In this document: positions 1 through 9,089 of the stretch, in pieces
How the letters are laid out: each line of letters begins with the position of its first letter
Numbering within the stretch: the stretch's first letter is position 1
DNA from: JAEUHZ01 sp964552795
Lineage (GTDB): Bacteria > Planctomycetota > UBA1135 > GCA-002686595
DNA: 64,000 bases
Direction: 5' to 3'
Assembly: GCA_964552795.1 (NCBI GenBank)
Contig: CAZKIO010000013.1
Location: 21,850 to 85,849, forward strand
The notes under the pieces: generated by a model
Told to the model about the DNA's origin: nothing
Database searches by the model: none
The model's input: only the letters and a program-made list of their open reading frames with translations
Position numbers and translations under genes: made by a program

Positions 1-1563
1 GGCCGGCCGCGGGTCTCGATCTACTCGATCGCGCACCTGTCGGACCCCGAGCGCATGTTCTTCGTGTCGCTGCTGCTCAACCAGACCCTGGCCTGGATGC
101 GCACGCAGAGCGGCACGTCGAGCCTGCGCGCCATCGTCTACATGGACGAGATCGCGGGCTATTTCCCGCCGGTGGCGCGGCCGCCCAGCAAGGCCCCGCT
201 GCTCACGCTGCTCAAGCAGGGGCGCGCGTTCGGCGTGGGCGTCGTCCTCGCCACGCAGAACCCGGTCGACCTCGACTACAAGGGGCTCGCCAACTGCGGC
301 ACGTGGTTCGTCGGCCGTCTGCAGACCGAACGCGACAAGGCGCGGCTGCTCGAGGGCCTGGAGGGCGCCGCGCCGGGCGCCTTCGACCGCGGAGCGCTCG
401 AACAGACGCTCGCGTCGCTGGGCAAGCGCGTCTTCCTGCTGCACAACGTGCACGAGCCCGCGCCGCGCACCTTCGAGACGCGCTACGTGTTGTCCCACCT
501 GTGCGGCCCGCTGACCCGCGCGCAGATCCAGCGGCTCAAGCCGGCGGCCGCCGACGCGGCACCGGGCGGTGCAACGCCTGCACGCGCGGCCGCAGGCATT
601 CCGGCATCCGCCGCGGCACGACCCGCGCAGCCCGCCGCTGCTCCGGCGGCGACGGCATCTGCGCTGCCGGTCCTGCCTCCCGGGATCGTGCAGCACTTCC
701 TGCCGGCGCGCGACCCGGCGCGGCGCGGAGCGCCGTTCGAGCCCGCGCTGTTCGCCGCCGTGCGCGTCTACTTCAGCGACGCGCGCCTGGGCGTCGCGTC
801 CGAGGTCGAGAAGAACCTGCTGGTCGTCATCCGCGACGGACCGATCGCGGTGGACTGGGCCGAGGCCGTCGAGGCCGCCTGCGACGAACGCACGCTGACC
901 CCGGCGGCGCCGGATGGCGCGGTGTTCACGGCGCTGCCCGGCGCCGCGGCGAAGCCGCGCAGCTACGACGCATGGAAACGCGCGCTCGCCGACCGGATGG
1001 CGCGCACCGCGACGCTGGAGCTCCCGAAGAGCCCCAGCCTGGGCCTCGTGTCGGAGCCCGGCGAGGACGAGCGCTCGTTCCGCCTGCGCCTCGCGCAGGC
1101 CGCGCGCGAAGAGCGCGACCGCGCGAAGGAGAAGCTGCGCGCGCAGTTCGGCAAACGGCGTGGGACGCTCGAGGAGCGACTGCGCCGCGCGCGCCAGGCG
1201 GTCGAACGCGAGGCCGAGCAGGCGCGGGACGCCAAGCTGGGCGGAGCGATCTCGTTCGGCTCCGCCCTGCTGGGCGCGCTGATGGGTCGCAAGGCGGCTT
1301 CCGCGGCCAACGTCGGGCGGGCGGCGACCGTCGCGCGCAGCGCCGGCCGCGCGCTGAAGCAGTCGGGGGACGTCGGCCGGGCCCGGGAGACGGTGGCCGC
1401 GCTCGAGGCGCAGCTCGCCGAACTCGACGCGGCGATCGAGGCCGAGGTGCGCGCGATCGAGGCGCGGACGGATCCGCTGACCGAGCGATTGGAGACGGTC
1501 ACGCTGCGCCCGAAGAAGGGCAACGTGACCGTCCGTCTTCTGACGCTGGTGTGGGTCCAGTAG
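1..1563 (+). CDS. HerA-like P-loop ATPase, C-terminal part (5' end outside window)
   Basis: The reading frame is open from base 1, so the gene starts before the window and the ATG at base 55 is internal. A Walker B-like segment (IVYMDEIAG) is followed by GVVLATQNP and then a GTWFVGRL segment, an arrangement typical of HerA/VirB4-type ATPases that move DNA or act at membranes. After an Ala/Pro-rich linker (about residues 180-225) comes a globular region and then a long charged coiled coil rich in Arg, Glu and Ala, which surrounds a short Gly/Ala segment. Walker A would lie upstream of the window. The family assignment is fairly secure; the cellular role is unknown. It converges with the next gene, with only 10 bases between them. 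Confidence 0.75.
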   Translation, partial: GRPRVSIYSIAHLSDPERMFFVSLLLNQTLAWMRTQSGTSSLRAIVYMDEIAGYFPPVARPPSKAPLLTLLKQGRAFGVGVVLATQNPVDLDYKGLANCGTWFVGRLQTERDKARLLEGLEGAAPGAFDRGALEQTLASLGKRVFLLHNVHEPAPRTFETRYVLSHLCGPLTRAQIQRLKPAAADAAPGGATPARAAAGIPASAAARPAQPAAAPAATASALPVLPPGIVQHFLPARDPARRGAPFEPALFAAVRVYFSDARLGVASEVEKNLLVVIRDGPIAVDWAEAVEAACDERTLTPAAPDGAVFTALPGAAAKPRSYDAWKRALADRMARTATLELPKSPSLGLVSEPGEDERSFRLRLAQAAREERDRAKEKLRAQFGKRRGTLEERLRRARQAVEREAEQARDAKLGGAISFGSALLGALMGRKAASAANVGRAATVARSAGRALKQSGDVGRARETVAALEAQLAELDAAIEAEVRAIEARTDPLTERLETVTLRPKKGNVTVRLLTLVWVQ

Positions 1564-1573
1564 CCGCGCGACG

Positions 1574-2008
1574 TCAGCGCAGCGCGATCGACGGATCGCC
1601 GGCGGGCTTGGCGGGAGCCTTGCGCGGCCCTTCTTCGCCGCCGTGCGTGGCGGGCTGGCCGTCGAAGCGCTGCGTGTTCGTCAGCGCGCCCTTGGCATCG
1701 TAGACCGAAACGAAGGCCTGACCGTCCTTGTCCAGGCCCAGGCGCGCGCGCACGCGGCCGTCGCGGTCCTGGAACGCGAGCGACGGCGTGTCGGTGCGGT
1801 ACGCGTCGATCGTGACGCGCGTGCGCCCGCCCTCGTCGCGCAGCACGAGCCGCTCGCCGTAGACGATGTCGCACACGGCCGGCGCCGCGGCGGCGAGTCC
1901 CAGCGTCGCCACGCCCAGCATCGCGATCAGTCCGGCGCCCCTCCAGCGGCGATGGGAGCGTTCGAGTCGTTCCAGGCGGGCGGTCAACGCGTTCATGTCG
2001 TGGTTCAT
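1574..2008 (-). CDS. Small membrane-anchored protein of unknown function
   Basis: I do not recognise this 144-residue protein. The start at 2008 was chosen because a strong Shine-Dalgarno sequence (GAGGAGGAG) lies just upstream; the frame itself stays open to 2332. Residues 1-20 are charged and helical, and about 24-46 form one hydrophobic segment ending in AAAAPAVCD, so it is a signal anchor or signal peptide. The rest is a beta-rich stretch with regular units of the type LVLRDEGGRTRVTID and LAFQDRDGRVRARLG, followed by a Pro/Lys-rich tail. Units of this kind suggest a small extracytoplasmic beta domain. It is divergent from the sugar dehydrogenase-like gene. Confidence 0.6.
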   Translation of the reverse strand: MNHDMNALTARLERLERSHRRWRGAGLIAMLGVATLGLAAAAPAVCDIVYGERLVLRDEGGRTRVTIDAYRTDTPSLAFQDRDGRVRARLGLDKDGQAFVSVYDAKGALTNTQRFDGQPATHGGEEGPRKAPAKPAGDPSIALR

Positions 2009-2189
2009 GGTCTCCTCCTCGGGCGGCGCGGTTCGGGCGCTCGCTCCGCCCCCATCCTGCCGCCCGGCGGCCCGCAGGGAACCCCGGGGGTCCGGCCTTT
2101 CCGCGCTCTTGCCGATTCCTTGCGCCCGGCGACCGTTTCGCGCGGCGCGGACCTGTCGGCTCCGTGCCCGCGCGGGTATCCCTTGAGAC

Positions 2190-5100
2190 ATGGCCCGGTG
2201 TGCGCCGACGGTTGCCAGGATGCGCCTCCTCGCCCTCTCGGCTGCGTTGGCCGCGCTCGCGCCGCTCGCCCGCGCGCAGTGGCCGCCGGGCTTCGCCAGC
2301 ACCCCTGTCGCGTCGGGCTGGGACCAGCCCACGGGCCTCGTCTACGCCGCCGACGGCCGCCTCCTGGTGTGGGAGAAGGCCGGGCGCGTGTGGCAGGTCG
2401 TGAACGGCGTGAAGTCCGCCGCGCCGCTGATCGACATCGCCGAGGAGGTCGGCAACTGGCGCGACCACGGATTGCTCGGCTTCGCGCTCGATCCCGCCTT
2501 CCTGCAGAACGGCCGCGTGTACCTCTTGTACGTGGTCGACTACCACCACCTGCGCTGGTTCGGCACGCCGAGCTACGACCCGAACTCGAACCAGTACTTC
2601 CGCGACACGATCGGGCGGATCACGCGCTTCACGCTCGATCTCAACGCGCAGCCGCCGACGGTCGTGCCCGGTTCGCGCGCCGTGCTCGTCGGCGAATCGA
2701 TGAGCACGGGCATCCCGATCTGCAACCAGTCGCACGGCGTCGGTTCGCTCGTGTTCGGCTCCGACGGCACCTTGCTGGCCTCCACCGGCGATTCCGCCAG
2801 CTACGACGCGGTCGACACCGGCGGCAACGCGCCCGGCAGCAGCAACACGGCGCTGGCCGAGGGCATCCTGCGCGCCAAGGAGGACGTGGGCGCGTTCCGC
2901 GCGCAGCTCGTCGACGGCCTGAACGGCAAGATCCTGCGCATCGATCCCGCGACCGGCGACGGGGTCGCCGGCAACCCGTTCTACGCGGCGGCGGCGCCGC
3001 GTTCGCCGCGCTCGCGCGTATGGGCGCTGGGCCTGCGCAACCCGTTCCGCTTCGGGCGCGAAGCCGGTTCGGGCAGCGCGGACCCGGCGGCGGCCAACCC
3101 CGGGCGCCTGTGGATCGGCGACGTCGGCTGGAGCTCGTGGGAAGAGCTCGATCGCTGCGTGAAGCCCGGGCAGAACTTCGGCTGGCCGCTGTACGAGGGG
3201 CTCGAAGCGCACCCGCAGTACGCCGCGCAGACGACGGTGAACCTGGACGCGCCGAACCCGTTGTCCGGCGCGGGCGGCTGCGCGCAGCCCTTCCTGCCGT
3301 TCCGCAGCCTGCTCGTGCAGGATGTGCAGGGCACGCCGTCGTGGCCCAACCCCTGCGATCCCGCGCAGCAGATCCCCGCGTCGATCCCGCGGTTCGTGCA
3401 CGCGCGCGGCGTCCTCGACTGGTTCCACGGTTCGGGGCCGGCGCGCGCGCCGGTGTTCCAGGGCGGCGCCGCGGCCGTCGTCCCGATCGGCGCGCCCGGA
3501 GCGCCGATCCAGGGCCCGCAGTTCGGCGGCAGCAGTTCGACGGGCGGCACGTGGTACGGCGGCACCGATTTCCCGCCCGCCTACCGGGACGCGTACTACT
3601 TCGCCGACTACGCGGCGGGCTGGATCCGCCAGGTCGTGGTCGACGGCCGCGCCGTCCCGACCGACGTGCTGCCGTTCGGCCAGGGCGGCGAGGTCTCCGG
3701 CGTCGTGGCGCTGGCCACCGATCCCGTGCAGGGCGGACTGACCTTCATCCGCTACTCCGAGACCGGCGGACCGATCGAGATCCGCCGCGTGTTCCACACG
3801 CCGAACCTGCCGCCGGTCGCCGTCGCGCAGCCGGGCGCGAGCCACGGCCCCGTGCCGCTGCAGGTGCAGTTCTCGAGCGCTGGGAGCAGCGATCCGGAGA
3901 ACCAGCCGCTCACGTTCTCGTGGGATTTCGGCGACGGGACGACGAGCACGCTGGCCGACCCCGTGCACGTCTACGACGCGCTCGCCGACGTCACCGCCGC
4001 GGGCACGATCATCGCGCGCGTGTTCGAGTTGAACCCGCCGCATCCCACCGGCGGCGGGAGCTGGAACCCCGAGACCATCCGCGACGGCGACACGCCGCCC
4101 GCCGGATCGAACGACAGCGCGCGCCAGTACGACACCTTCCATTCGGGCGCGCAGGGCGACTTCGACTGGATCGGCTACGCCTTCCCCGCGCCGCGCACGT
4201 TCCGCGCGCTGCAGTTCCAGGAGGGCATCCACTTCTTCGACGGCGGCTGGTTCGACCAGGTGCGCGTCGAGGTCGGGAACGGAGCGTCCTGGACGCCGGT
4301 CGCGGGGCTCGTCGTCGCGCCGCAGTATCCCGGGAACAACGGGATCTCCTACGAGACGTTCCGGTTCGACTTCGCGCCCGCGACCGGCACGCACATCCGC
4401 ATCGCGGGCGCGCCGGGCGGCTCCGCCGACTTCATCAGCGTGGGCGAACTGCGCGTGTGGGCCGAGGATCCGGTGCTCCTCACGCAGCCGGCGCGGCGCG
4501 ACGTGACGCTCACCGTGCGCGACCCGCTGGGCGGCACTGCCACGGCGACGGTGCTGGTGTCGCTCAACAACACTCCGCCGCAGGTGACCATCACGAGCCC
4601 GGTCCACGGCTCGACCTACTCCCTGGGCGGCCCGGCCTCGATCCCGTTGACGGCGAACATCGTCGACGCGGAGCACGCCCCCGGCCAGCTCGCCTGCGCG
4701 TGGCAGACCATCCTGCACCACAACACGCACTCGCATCCCGAGCCGATCGACGCGTCCTGCGCGACGACCACGCTGATCACGCCCGAGGGCTGCGACGGCG
4801 ACGCGTTCGCGTTCGAGATCGTCCTGACCGTCACCGATGCCGCCGGGCTGGCGACCACGGCGCGCTCCTGGATCCATCCCGATTGCGTGCCGGTGCGGAT
4901 CTGCCCGGGCGACGGCAGCGGGACCGCGTGCCCGTGCGGCAACCCGGGCGCGACCGGCCGCGGGTGCGAGAACTCGTTCACGACCGGCGGCGGATCGCTG
5001 TCGGCCAGCGGCTCGGCGCGCGTCACGGCCGACACGGCCGCGCTGGCCGCAGCGGGCCTGCCTCCGGCCGCGACGGTGCTCTTCTTCCAGGGCGACGCGC

Positions 5101-5366
5101 TGGTCGCGGGCGGCCTGGGCGCCCCGTTCGGCGACGGCCTGCGCTGCGTCGCCGGGAGCGTCGTGCGGCTGGGCGTGCGGACCGCCGCCGGCGGCGCGGC
5201 CGCGCTGGGCCCGGCGGCCGGCGATGCACCGCTCTCCGTCCTCGGCGGACTCCCGCCCGAGGGCGGCGTGCGCAACTACCAGTGCTGGTATCGCAACTCG
5301 GCGGCGTTCTGCACCAGCGCGCTCTTCAACCTCTCGAACGCGGTGCGCATCACCTGGATTCCTTGA
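2190..5366 (+). CDS. Secreted PQQ-type sugar dehydrogenase-like protein with PKD, discoidin-like and CPCGN C-terminal domain
   Basis: The 1058-residue product begins with a signal peptide ending near ARAQ; the ATG at 2220 (residue 11) is an equally good start. Residues about 30-530 match the glucose/sorbosone dehydrogenase beta-propeller family (GLLGFALDP, RNPFRFGRE, GDVGWSSWEELD). Such enzymes oxidise sugars using PQQ in the periplasm or outside the cell; the substrate here is unknown. A PKD domain with WDFGDG near residue 580 follows, and it appears to be interrupted by a discoidin-like insert (about 613-755). From about residue 905 to the end is a cysteine-rich domain with CPCGN, FGDGLRC and FNLSN that also ends other secreted proteins in this window. 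The glycosyltransferase gene starts 40 bases downstream. Confidence 0.85.
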   Translation: MARCAPTVARMRLLALSAALAALAPLARAQWPPGFASTPVASGWDQPTGLVYAADGRLLVWEKAGRVWQVVNGVKSAAPLIDIAEEVGNWRDHGLLGFALDPAFLQNGRVYLLYVVDYHHLRWFGTPSYDPNSNQYFRDTIGRITRFTLDLNAQPPTVVPGSRAVLVGESMSTGIPICNQSHGVGSLVFGSDGTLLASTGDSASYDAVDTGGNAPGSSNTALAEGILRAKEDVGAFRAQLVDGLNGKILRIDPATGDGVAGNPFYAAAAPRSPRSRVWALGLRNPFRFGREAGSGSADPAAANPGRLWIGDVGWSSWEELDRCVKPGQNFGWPLYEGLEAHPQYAAQTTVNLDAPNPLSGAGGCAQPFLPFRSLLVQDVQGTPSWPNPCDPAQQIPASIPRFVHARGVLDWFHGSGPARAPVFQGGAAAVVPIGAPGAPIQGPQFGGSSSTGGTWYGGTDFPPAYRDAYYFADYAAGWIRQVVVDGRAVPTDVLPFGQGGEVSGVVALATDPVQGGLTFIRYSETGGPIEIRRVFHTPNLPPVAVAQPGASHGPVPLQVQFSSAGSSDPENQPLTFSWDFGDGTTSTLADPVHVYDALADVTAAGTIIARVFELNPPHPTGGGSWNPETIRDGDTPPAGSNDSARQYDTFHSGAQGDFDWIGYAFPAPRTFRALQFQEGIHFFDGGWFDQVRVEVGNGASWTPVAGLVVAPQYPGNNGISYETFRFDFAPATGTHIRIAGAPGGSADFISVGELRVWAEDPVLLTQPARRDVTLTVRDPLGGTATATVLVSLNNTPPQVTITSPVHGSTYSLGGPASIPLTANIVDAEHAPGQLACAWQTILHHNTHSHPEPIDASCATTTLITPEGCDGDAFAFEIVLTVTDAAGLATTARSWIHPDCVPVRICPGDGSGTACPCGNPGATGRGCENSFTTGGGSLSASGSARVTADTAALAAAGLPPAATVLFFQGDALVAGGLGAPFGDGLRCVAGSVVRLGVRTAAGGAAALGPAAGDAPLSVLGGLPPEGGVRNYQCWYRNSAAFCTSALFNLSNAVRITWIP

Positions 5367-5406
5367 CCTGGACGGCGCGGGTCCTTCCACTCTGCGTGGA
5401 GCACGC

Positions 5407-6843
5407 GTGGACCGCCGAGAGCTCATCCGCCGAAGCCGCGACGCCGTCCGCATCGCGCTGATCGTCGGCGTCCTGCTGCGCCTCGTCCGGCCCGAGGTGC
5501 ACTCGTTCTGGTTCGACGAAGGGGCCACCCTGCTGGCGGCACAGGCCCCGGACCTCCTGGCGTTCCTGCGCCACGACAGCCATCCGCCGCTCGCCTTCCT
5601 GCTGGTGCGCGCCTGGTCGGCGGTGTTCGGCCAGGGCGACTTCGCGCTGCGGCTCCTGCCGGCGCTGGCCGCGTGCCTGGCGCTGCTCCTGTTCGCGCCG
5701 CTGGCGCGCCGCTGGCTCGGCGAGCGCCGTGCGCCGTGGGCCGTCGCGCTCTACGCCGTGTCCCCGCTGCTCGTCTGGTACGCGCACGAGGTGCGCATGT
5801 ACGCGTTCGTCGAACTCGCGACGCTGGTCGTGCTGCACGCGGCGCTGTGGCTGTGGCGCGCGCCCGGGCAGTCGCGCTGGATCGCGGTGACGGCCGCCGT
5901 CGCCGTCGTCACGGGCCTGCACTACTACGGCGCGCTGGCGGGCCTCGCGGTGTGCGCGCAGGCGGCGCTGCGCTACGCCAAGCGGCGGCTCGCGCTGCTC
6001 GACGTGCTCGTGACCGCGGCGGCGTGCGCGCTGGGCGTCGGGGTGTGGACGCCCTGGCTCGTGACGATCCTGCCGGCGCAGTACGCCAACGAGTGGCCGC
6101 GCATCGCGCTGTTCGGCTGGCGCGAGGTGGCCGAGATGCCCGTGCGGCTCGTCGCGGTGGACCTGATCGTGCTCGTCGAGCACGGCGTGCCGTGGATCGG
6201 CTGGGTCCTGGGCGCCTTGTGCTCGCTGGGACCGGTGGTGTGGTTCCTGCGCACCGCCGTGCGCTTCAACCAGGGCGCCCTGGACGCCCTGTGCGTGGCG
6301 TTCGTGCCGCTCCTCGCGGCGCTCGTGCTGGCCTGGCTCGTCAACGGCGGCTTCCAGCCGCGCTACCTGACGGTCGCGGCCCCGGGGATGATCGCCTGCG
6401 TCGCGGGCGGCATCGCGACGCTGCCGCCGGCGTGGCTGGGGCGCGCCGCGGGCAGCGTGCTGCTGGCCGCCGCCCTCGCGACGACGGTCCTGCAACTCGC
6501 GGGCAACCGCCGCGAGGACTACCGCACCGCCTGCGCGGAGATCGTGGAGCGTTGGCAGAGCGGCGACCGCCTGCTGGTGATCGCCTGCGTCCCGCGTCCC
6601 TACGTCCGCGCCACCGTCGAGCACTATCTGCGCGACCGCCCCGACATCCTGGGAGCGACGATCGACGCCGAGGCCTACCTCGACGGCGGCGACCGGCCGC
6701 CCAGCGGCACGCGCCTCCACGTCCTGTGGCGCTCGGCCACGATCTGCTGGGAGCCGTTCGGCCGCCTGCGCTCGACGCACGTGTTCGAGGAGGAGAGCGA
6801 GGCGCGCTTTCGGATCACGCGCTTCCTGACCCGCGTACCCTGA
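5407..6843 (+). CDS. Family 39-type membrane glycosyltransferase
   Basis: This is a 478-residue polytopic membrane protein related to the dolichyl/undecaprenyl-phosphate-mannose and ArnT-type transferases. These move a sugar from a lipid carrier to a protein or lipid acceptor on the outer face of the inner membrane. After the first hydrophobic segment comes FDEG (Asp37, Glu38), the acidic pair used in catalysis in this family, and then HPPL before the second segment. About ten hydrophobic segments follow, then a soluble C-terminal domain. The GTG at 5407 was chosen because GTGGAG precedes it and the frame upstream overlaps the previous gene. It lies 40 bases after the sugar dehydrogenase-like gene and may be cotranscribed with it. 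Confidence 0.8.
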   Translation: MDRRELIRRSRDAVRIALIVGVLLRLVRPEVHSFWFDEGATLLAAQAPDLLAFLRHDSHPPLAFLLVRAWSAVFGQGDFALRLLPALAACLALLLFAPLARRWLGERRAPWAVALYAVSPLLVWYAHEVRMYAFVELATLVVLHAALWLWRAPGQSRWIAVTAAVAVVTGLHYYGALAGLAVCAQAALRYAKRRLALLDVLVTAAACALGVGVWTPWLVTILPAQYANEWPRIALFGWREVAEMPVRLVAVDLIVLVEHGVPWIGWVLGALCSLGPVVWFLRTAVRFNQGALDALCVAFVPLLAALVLAWLVNGGFQPRYLTVAAPGMIACVAGGIATLPPAWLGRAAGSVLLAAALATTVLQLAGNRREDYRTACAEIVERWQSGDRLLVIACVPRPYVRATVEHYLRDRPDILGATIDAEAYLDGGDRPPSGTRLHVLWRSATICWEPFGRLRSTHVFEEESEARFRITRFLTRVP

Positions 6844-6877
6844 CCCGCGAACCCCGACGCGCGCGCGGCGCGCCGCC

Positions 6878-8725
6878 TCAACCGCAGGGGTCCAGGTCCA
6901 GGCTCTCGGCCCGTGCCTTGCCCGCGCCGGCGCGGCCGATGGCGCGCCGGAAGCGTTCGAGCAGGTCGCTGCGGCCGGCCTGCATCAGCGCCTCCTCGAC
7001 GAGCGCGTGGCTCTCGGGCGCCTTCCAGCGCACGAGCGCCTTCTGCATCCGGCGCTCGCGCTCGCCCCGCGGAACGTGCAGTTCCTTCAGCGTCATCGGG
7101 TCCTTGCCGATCACGAACTGCACGCACGCGCGCGTCATCGGCAGCGGCAGGAACTCCTGCACCTGCTCGGGGCTGTAGTTGCGCTCGAGCAGTTTCTCGA
7201 ACAACTCGATCGCCTCGGGAAGTCCCGTGCCGGGGTGGCCGACGATGAAGTAGTTGACCAGGTGCTGGTCGCGCCCCATCTCGCGGCACTCGTCCTTGTA
7301 GTCGCGCTCGTACTCCTCGTAGACCTCGAAGCGCGGCTTGTTCATGGCTTCCAGCGACGCGGCGCTGGCGTGCTCGGGCGCCAGCTTCATGCGGCCGGGC
7401 ACGTGGTGCTTCACGAGGTCGTGGTGCAGCGGCAGGAGCTCGCCCTTGCGATCCCGCAGCATGTCGTAGCGGATGCCGCTCGACACGAAGGCGTGCTTCA
7501 CGCCCTTCTGCGTGCGCACGAGCGACAAGAGGCGCCGGTAGCCCTCGGTGGTCTTGTCCAGGCGCAGCGCCGGGCACGGATCGGGCGTCAGGCAGTCGCG
7601 CCCCAGGCAGGGCTCGCCCTTCTCCAGCAGCTTGCAGCCCAGGCCCCACATGTTCGCGGTCGGGCCGCCGACGTCGGTGATCGTGCCGCGGAAGTCGTGG
7701 TGCGCCGCCAGCGCCTGCACTTCGCGCAGCACCGACGCCTCGCTGCGCGACTGGATCGTGCGGCCCTGGTGGAACGTGATGGAGCAGAACGAGCAGTCGG
7801 CCATGCACCCGCGGTGCGTGTTGACCGACCAGCGCACGGGCTCGAGCGCCGCGATGCCGCCGGCCGCGTCGTGGTCGGGGTGCCAGTCGCGCGTGAACGG
7901 CAGGTCGTAGAACGAATCGACCTCGTCCTGCGACGCGGGCGCGAGCGGCGGGTGCTGCACGACGAAGCGCGCGCCGTGGGCCTGCGCCAGCGGGCGCGAA
8001 CTGGGGCTGTTCTCCAGCCGCACGGCGTGGAACAGCTCGATCAGCTTCTGATCGTCGGCGCACAGGTCCTCGTACGACGGCACGCGCAGCGCATCCGTCG
8101 GCACGTCCTCGGCGCGCACGATCTCGCACGTGCCGCCGATGCCGCTCAGGCTCTCGCCGCGCGCGAGGCGCTCGGCGATCGCCAGCGTCTGGCGCTCCCC
8201 CATGCCCCACACCAGGAGGTCGGCCTTGCTGTCGACCAGGATCGAGCGGCGCATCTTCTCGTCCCAGAAGTCCCAGTACGCCAGGCGCCGCGGTCCGGCC
8301 TCCAGGCCGCCGACGATCACGGGCAGGCCGGGGAAGTGGTGGCGCGCCAGTGCCGTGTAGGCGATCGTCGCGCGGTTGGGACGACCGGCGACCCCGCCGG
8401 GCCGGTAGACGTCGACGCGGCGCTTCTTCTTCGCGGCGGTGTAGTTGGTGACCATCGAGTCGATGGTCCCGGCGGTCACTCCCACGAAGAGACGCGGCGC
8501 GGGCAGACGGCGCCAGCCGGCGCCGTCCGGCTCCAGGTCGGGCACGTCGAGCACGCCGACGCGGTAGCCGCGCGCCTCCAGCACGCGGCCGATGACGGCC
8601 GCGCCGAAGGAGGGATGATCGACGTAGCCGTCCCCGGTCACGAGGACGACGTCGAGTTCGTCCCAGCCCCGCTGGGCCATCTGCTCGCGCGTGCGCGGCA
8701 GGAAGCGTACGGGATCGCCGGACAT
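6878..8725 (-). CDS. ygiQ: YgiQ family radical SAM protein
   Basis: The 615-residue product matches the UPF0313/YgiQ family over its full length. The N-terminal domain (about 1-290) carries the family's VTGDGYVDHPSFG motif. The radical SAM 4Fe-4S site is Cys307, Cys311 and Cys314 (CMADCSFC), preceded by NTHRG. The C-terminal part carries KLAPEH and FIVGHPG. Members reductively cleave S-adenosylmethionine, but the substrate is not established. The normal length supports an intact gene. It follows rpmH on the same strand, separated by a strong hairpin, so it probably has its own promoter. The gene converges with the glycosyltransferase with 34 bases between stops. Confidence 0.93.
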   Translation of the reverse strand: MSGDPVRFLPRTREQMAQRGWDELDVVLVTGDGYVDHPSFGAAVIGRVLEARGYRVGVLDVPDLEPDGAGWRRLPAPRLFVGVTAGTIDSMVTNYTAAKKKRRVDVYRPGGVAGRPNRATIAYTALARHHFPGLPVIVGGLEAGPRRLAYWDFWDEKMRRSILVDSKADLLVWGMGERQTLAIAERLARGESLSGIGGTCEIVRAEDVPTDALRVPSYEDLCADDQKLIELFHAVRLENSPSSRPLAQAHGARFVVQHPPLAPASQDEVDSFYDLPFTRDWHPDHDAAGGIAALEPVRWSVNTHRGCMADCSFCSITFHQGRTIQSRSEASVLREVQALAAHHDFRGTITDVGGPTANMWGLGCKLLEKGEPCLGRDCLTPDPCPALRLDKTTEGYRRLLSLVRTQKGVKHAFVSSGIRYDMLRDRKGELLPLHHDLVKHHVPGRMKLAPEHASAASLEAMNKPRFEVYEEYERDYKDECREMGRDQHLVNYFIVGHPGTGLPEAIELFEKLLERNYSPEQVQEFLPLPMTRACVQFVIGKDPMTLKELHVPRGERERRMQKALVRWKAPESHALVEEALMQAGRSDLLERFRRAIGRAGAGKARAESLDLDPCG

Positions 8726-8770
8726 GGTGGTGCCTGGGGCCCCGCGGTCGCCGCACCGGGCGCAGGGGGC

Positions 8771-8797
8771 CGGCGGACCGGCGCGCGCCGGCCGCCG
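8771..8797 (-). terminator. Hairpin downstream of rpmH
   Basis: Two six-base blocks, CGGCGG and CCGGCG, separated by a bulged A, pair with their exact complements after a very short loop. The stem is GC-only. It lies just after the rpmH stop codon and before ygiQ. It fits an intrinsic-terminator stem or an RNA-end stabiliser; there is no T-tract. Confidence 0.5.
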
Positions 8798-8803
8798 CCG
8801 GGT

Positions 8804-8929
8804 TCAGAAGCTGCCGTGGCGCGCGCGCTGACGACGGTTGACCTTGCGGCCGCCCTTCGTGCGCTGACGGGTGCGGTAGCCGGTCTTCTTCTTGTGCTTG
8901 GCGCTGCTCTTCCTGATCTTGACGTGCAT
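8804..8929 (-). CDS. rpmH: 50S ribosomal protein bL34
   Basis: A 41-residue, very basic protein (MHVKIRKSSAK at the N-terminus, ending RQRARHGSF). Its core, TGYRTRQRTKGGRKV followed by RRQRAR, aligns with the bL34 signature GFRxRMxTxxGRKVxxxRR. bL34 binds 23S rRNA near the exit-tunnel base. Length fits the family. In most bacteria rpmH lies between dnaA and rnpA; neither is here, and no rnpA-like frame follows. An AGGAG lies about 17 bases upstream of the ATG, rather far. The gene fills an otherwise empty gap between ygiQ and the AhpD-like gene. Confidence 0.82.
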   Translation of the reverse strand: MHVKIRKSSAKHKKKTGYRTRQRTKGGRKVNRRQRARHGSF

Positions 8930-9089
8930 GGCGGGTCGGCTCGCGGACTCCTGGCGCGTGGCGCCGATCCGCGCAGTGTAGCCGCCGGCACGCCGGGGAC
9001 CACCCCAAATCGCCCGCGGCAGCGGACTTGGGCCCGCGGGCAGGCCTGCCCCGCAACGCCGCGGCGGCTGGTCGGGTCTTCAAGGTGCC

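Noticed and set aside
963..5528. Very long minus-strand open frame of about 1500 codons
   Set aside because: It is antisense to the sugar dehydrogenase-like gene, Arg/Ala-rich without domains, and is expected at this GC content.
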